Positions 61,093 to 64,000 of a stretch of 64,000 nt of DNA are shown piece by piece. The first letter of the stretch is position 1. Each line of letters begins with the position of its first letter. The notes beneath the pieces were generated by a model that worked only from the letters and a program-made list of their open reading frames with translations, searched no databases and was not told the DNA's origin. The position numbers and the translations under genes were made by a program. The stretch comes from Aquisediminimonas profunda (GTDB taxonomy: Bacteria; Pseudomonadota; Alphaproteobacteria; Sphingomonadales; Sphingomonadaceae). Location: the NCBI RefSeq assembly GCF_019443285.1, contig NZ_CP080327.1, positions 682,001 through 746,000 of the forward strand, given 5' to 3'.

Positions 61093-62103
61093 TCAGGCCG
61101 CAAGCTGCAACAAGGCATCGCGCTTGGCAAGAAGCTCTGCCATTTCAGCGACGTCTGGTGCCGGGCCGATTGTTGCCATGGCGCGCGCCAATCTGCTCTC
61201 TCCCTCGGCAGTCAGCGATCCGACTTCATTTGCTATGGCGACCATTTCATCCATGCGGCCCCAGCAGTTGAGTGCTGCATCGCAGCCTGCCGCAACGCAG
61301 GCTGATGCCAGATTTCCAATGGCCCCGTTGAGCGCCTTCATGTCCAGATCATCGCTCATCAGAAATCCGTCAAAGCCGATGCGCTTCCGGATAATGTCTC
61401 CGATCACGACAGGTGAAAGCGTGGCACATCGTTCTGCATCCCATGCTTCGAAAATGATATGTCCCGTCATTCCCATGGGCGCATCGGCAAGACGCTGGAA
61501 AGGGGCAAGGTCTGCAGCAAGCGCTGCGTCGTCTGCGCTGACGACCGGCAAGGCATGGTGGCTGTCGACCACAGCGCGCCCCTGCCCCGGCATATGCTTG
61601 ACGACGCCGACCACACCGCCAGCACGCAAACCTTCGATCACCGCTCGCCCGAGCGCAGCCACCTGCATCGGTTCCGACCCCAGCGCCCGGTCACCAATCG
61701 CGGGATGAGTCTCGGGCGCGCGGACGTCCAGCAAGGGCAAGCAGTCAACAGTGATGCCGACCTCGGACAGTGTCAGCGCAATCGCCTTTGCATTGGTGCG
61801 GGCTGCTTCGATGGCAGACATCGGCGCACGAACATAGAGCCGGTCAAAGGCTTCGCCGGGCGGAAAGGCCGGCCATTCCGGCGGCTGCATCCGCGCAACG
61901 CGGCCGCCCTCCTGATCGATCAGGATCGGCACGTCATCCCGCCCGTGAAGGGCACGAAGAGAATCTGTCAGCGCGCGCAGCTGCTCGCGGGTTGCAACAT
62001 TTCGCTTGAACAGGATGTAGCCCGCAGGATCGCTATCCCGGAAAAAGGCAACTTCATCTGGCGTAAGAGCAGGGCCGGACAGGCCGAAGATCGATGCAAG
62101 CAT
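61093..62103 (-). CDS. nagZ: Beta-N-acetylhexosaminidase (NagZ)
   Basis: A 336-residue GH3 enzyme of peptidoglycan recycling that cleaves GlcNAc from anhydro-muropeptides. Signatures are IDQEGGRVARM, KHMPGQGRA (usually KHFPGHG, so one His is Gln), DSHHALP (general acid region), and the nucleophile Asp in MSDDLDMKAL. The first position in the family's His-containing loop is changed but the DSH part is kept. It is at the head of the minus-strand run. Confidence 0.9.
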   Translation of the reverse strand: MLASIFGLSGPALTPDEVAFFRDSDPAGYILFKRNVATREQLRALTDSLRALHGRDDVPILIDQEGGRVARMQPPEWPAFPPGEAFDRLYVRAPMSAIEAARTNAKAIALTLSEVGITVDCLPLLDVRAPETHPAIGDRALGSEPMQVAALGRAVIEGLRAGGVVGVVKHMPGQGRAVVDSHHALPVVSADDAALAADLAPFQRLADAPMGMTGHIIFEAWDAERCATLSPVVIGDIIRKRIGFDGFLMSDDLDMKALNGAIGNLASACVAAGCDAALNCWGRMDEMVAIANEVGSLTAEGESRLARAMATIGPAPDVAEMAELLAKRDALLQLAA

Positions 62104-62418
62104 GGCAGGTCAATAACCGCCTGCACCGCACTTGTGGAGCAGAAAGCGCAGCCGGATTCGAATCCTCGCGGGAACGGTCTTGCCGCTCCGCTCTTTCGCA
62201 ATGGCGCGGCCGTTGATTACCGCTGTCTTCAAGACACTGATGCGGCAGATTGCCGAGGGCAATGGCGAAGGATTGACCATCGAGGACGGCCGCCAAACGC
62301 TTGCATTCCGGCCAGACTCCGGCTAGGGGCGCGCACTTCCGCACGATTGCTATGCGATCCGCCTGGCTGAAAGGGCTGCCACGGGGGATGCGAATCGTCG
62401 ATTTTTGAAAGGACGAAA
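62104..62418. other. Divergent intergenic region nagZ/rpmI
   Basis: 315 bases between divergent genes. No infC is seen here, although rpmI and rplT often follow it. It holds one small open frame (listed separately), and the promoter of the ribosomal-protein genes must lie in its last part. Confidence 0.5.
62201..62326 (+). CDS. Possible small protein, unknown
   Basis: A 41-residue open frame with ATG and a sequence (ARPLITAVFKTLMRQIAEG, then LTIEDGRQTLAFRP) that looks more protein-like than random. No ribosome site precedes it closely, and no family is recognised; it might be a remnant. Confidence 0.3.
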   Translation: MARPLITAVFKTLMRQIAEGNGEGLTIEDGRQTLAFRPDSG

Positions 62419-62622
62419 ATGCCCAAACTGAAGACCAAGAGCGGGGTGAAGAAGCGCTTCACCGTGACCGCGACCGGCAAGCTGAAGCACGGCGTAGCCG
62501 GCAAGCGTCACCGGCTCATCAGCCACAATGGCAAGTATATCCGCCAGAATCGCGGTACCTCTGTCCTGTCCGATGCCGATACGGCAACGGTCAAGGCATG
62601 GGCGCCCTACGGCCTGAAATAA
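62419..62622 (+). CDS. rpmI: 50S ribosomal protein L35
   Basis: A 67-residue basic protein opening [14 protein letters not shown] with GKRHRLISH in the middle, the L35 pattern. GAAAGGA lies upstream of the ATG. Twelve bases precede rplT. Confidence 0.96.
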   Translation: MPKLKTKSGVKKRFTVTATGKLKHGVAGKRHRLISHNGKYIRQNRGTSVLSDADTATVKAWAPYGLK

Positions 62623-62634
62623 GGAGGCCGAACA

Positions 62635-63000
62635 ATGGCTCGCATCAAACGCGGCACGACAACCCGTGCCAAGCACAAGAATATTCTCGAGCAGGCCAAG
62701 GGGTATCGCGGCCGGCGCAAGAACACGATTCGCGTCGCCCGCCAGGCCGTCGAAAAGGCCGGGCAATATGCCTATCGCGATCGCAAGGCCAAGAAGCGGA
62801 CCTTCCGCGGCCTCTGGATCCAGCGCATCAATGCGGCTGTCCGTATGGAAGGCCTGACCTACAGCGAATTCATGCACGGGCTGAAGCTTGCCGGTGTCGA
62901 ACTCGACCGCAAGGTCCTGGCCGATATCGCGATGCACGAAGGCGCGGTGTTTAGCACCATCATTGCGCAAGCGAAGGCAGCGCTGCCGCAGGCAGCTTAA
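62635..63000 (+). CDS. rplT: 50S ribosomal protein L20
   Basis: A 121-residue protein with [17 protein letters not shown] and [29 protein letters not shown] lies upstream. L20 helps assemble the large subunit and often represses its own operon; no leader structure could be recognised. Confidence 0.97.
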   Translation: MARIKRGTTTRAKHKNILEQAKGYRGRRKNTIRVARQAVEKAGQYAYRDRKAKKRTFRGLWIQRINAAVRMEGLTYSEFMHGLKLAGVELDRKVLADIAMHEGAVFSTIIAQAKAALPQAA

Positions 63001-63021
63001 CCGCTTCCCTTTCGTAAATGC

Positions 63022-63062
63022 GCAAATGGGCGTGGGCGGCATTGCCGTTCGCGCCCATTTGC
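63022..63062 (+). terminator. Hairpin between rplT and pheS
   Basis: GCAAATGGGCG pairs perfectly with CGCCCATTTGC across a 19-base loop, 21 bases after the rplT stop and 16 before pheS. No U run follows, so it may be a partial terminator, an attenuator or a processing site. Confidence 0.5.
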
Positions 63063-63078
63063 TTATTGGGCGAACACG

Positions 63079-64000
63079 ATGACTGATCTGGCAAAACTCG
63101 AATCCGAAACGCTTGCTGCCATTGCAGCAGCCGATACACTTGATGCGCTTGAGACGGTGCGCATTGCGGCGCTCGGCAAGCAGGGCAGCGTTTCTGCACT
63201 CCTCAAGACGCTTGGCGCCATGTCTCCCGAAGAGAGGCAGCAGAAGGGCCCGCTGATCAATGGCCTGCGGGAATCCGTTTCGGGTGCAATTGCATCGCGC
63301 AAGGCCGGGCTTGAATCCGCACTGCTGAACGAGCGCCTCGCCGCCGAGCGCATCGACATGAGCCTGCCGGCACCTGAGGCTCCGCAGGGTTCAGTGCATC
63401 CTGTCTCCCAGGTCATGGACGAACTGGCCGAAGTTTTTGCGGATATGGGCTTTGCCGTGGCAACGGGCCCCGAGATCGAGGACGACTGGCACAATTTTAC
63501 GGCCCTGAATATTCCGGAAACCCATCCCGCGCGGGCAATGCACGACACGTTCTATTTTCCCGACCAGATGGCTGTGGATGGCAAGAAAATGCTGCTGCGG
63601 ACGCACACATCGCCTGTCCAGATCCGCACGATGATGACGCAGGCTCCGCCGATTCGGATCATTGCACCCGGTCGTGTCTACCGATCCGATTCGGATGCCA
63701 CGCACACGCCGATGTTCCACCAGATCGAAGGATTGGTCATCGACAGGGGCATCCATCTCGGCCATCTCAAATGGACGCTGGAGACGTTCCTCAAGGGCTT
63801 TTTCGAGCGAGACGATGTCGTGCTGCGGCTTCGACCAAGCTATTTTCCGTTTACCGAACCGTCAGTCGAAGTCGACGTCGGCTATTCCGAGGTGGATGGC
63901 AAACGCGTGATCGGCGGGAGCGAGAAGTGGATGGAAGTGCTGGGTTCGGGCATGGTTCACCCGCGCGTCATCGCAAATTGCGGACTTGATCCGGACATCT
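63079..64000 (+). CDS. pheS: Phenylalanyl-tRNA synthetase alpha subunit, 3' end outside window
   Basis: The first 307 codons of PheS. The N-terminal coiled-coil (1-85), class II motifs ([14 protein letters not shown]-like segment, [10 protein letters not shown] and [21 protein letters not shown]) and SYFPFTEPS are all present. It charges tRNA-Phe; the matching tRNA gene is at 23.5 kb. Partial only because the window ends. Confidence 0.97.
   Translation, partial: MTDLAKLESETLAAIAAADTLDALETVRIAALGKQGSVSALLKTLGAMSPEERQQKGPLINGLRESVSGAIASRKAGLESALLNERLAAERIDMSLPAPEAPQGSVHPVSQVMDELAEVFADMGFAVATGPEIEDDWHNFTALNIPETHPARAMHDTFYFPDQMAVDGKKMLLRTHTSPVQIRTMMTQAPPIRIIAPGRVYRSDSDATHTPMFHQIEGLVIDRGIHLGHLKWTLETFLKGFFERDDVVLRLRPSYFPFTEPSVEVDVGYSEVDGKRVIGGSEKWMEVLGSGMVHPRVIANCGLDPDI

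Noticed and set aside
62146-62166. T-arm-like GGATTCGAATCC sequence suggesting a tRNA
   Set aside because: The flanking bases do not form a T stem, and no D arm, anticodon arm or acceptor stem could be built.

Overview
The window looks like chromosomal DNA of an alphaproteobacterium, most likely order Sphingomonadales. Grounds: high GC over most of its length, very compact gene packing with many 4-base ATGA overlaps, two large TonB-dependent receptors, a FecI/FecR pair, sphingomonad-type small families (UrcA, DUF2141, DUF4402, DUF3617, DUF2007), ornithine-lipid genes and PHB-type metabolism. The genus assignment is inference; no rRNA gene is present.

Layout. 1-3 kb: the end of an OlsA/PlsC acyltransferase facing an OlsB acyltransferase, then a LysR regulator, a carboxymuconolactone-decarboxylase-like protein and a secreted cupin. 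3.2-5.3 kb: 3-hydroxybutyrate dehydrogenase followed by a patatin. 5.3-9.9 kb (minus): a compact operon of a DoxX-like protein, a DedA protein, a TPR protein, a membrane-anchored ATP-grasp enzyme and a NylB/class-C-like serine hydrolase. 10-13.8 kb (minus): ECF sigma factor, FecR and a TonB receptor with an STN domain. 13.9-22.5 kb: a mostly minus-strand cell-surface glycan/lipid cluster (GT-B transferase, PgpC-like HAD phosphatase, CDP-alcohol phosphatidyltransferase, two GT4 enzymes, DUF2141, an LPG-synthase-TM-like protein, a deacetylase and an EEP phosphodiesterase). 22.6-29 kb: an exported protein, tRNA-Phe, yacG, a second TonB receptor, nadB and an ABC ATPase. 29-33 kb: small exported proteins, tldD, PPOX, DUF2007 and DUF3617.

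33.0-35.7 kb is visibly lower in GC, has long stretches without genes and carries small exported or orphan proteins; it is the most accessory-like part. 35.7-39.8 kb: a lipoprotein, an outer-membrane barrel, a membrane desaturase and small ORFs, with an 81% identical 42-base element upstream of two of the small ORFs. 39.8-45.6 kb: a group-D flavin monooxygenase, uvrB, and a minus-strand trio DUF2141 - diacylglycerol kinase - Tam41-like nucleotidyltransferase that could form a PA to CDP-DAG salvage route. 45.8-49.2 kb: lptF, lptG and a second desaturase. 49.3-51.2 kb: a GNAT-like protein coupled to a PEP-mutase/isocitrate-lyase family enzyme.

51.2-62.1 kb is a conserved housekeeping run on the minus strand: nagZ-scpA-scpB-tatA-tatB-tatC-glnE-bcp-TSUP-DUF455-M23 peptidase-erpA-xth. 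62.4-64 kb (plus): rpmI, rplT and the start of pheS.

The three places most likely to hold undescribed biology are the ATP-grasp/hydrolase operon (5.3-9.9 kb), the glyco(phospho)lipid cluster (13.9-22.5 kb) and the DAG kinase/Tam41-like pair (43.3-45.6 kb). No CRISPR array, prophage, rRNA operon or intact insertion sequence was seen.
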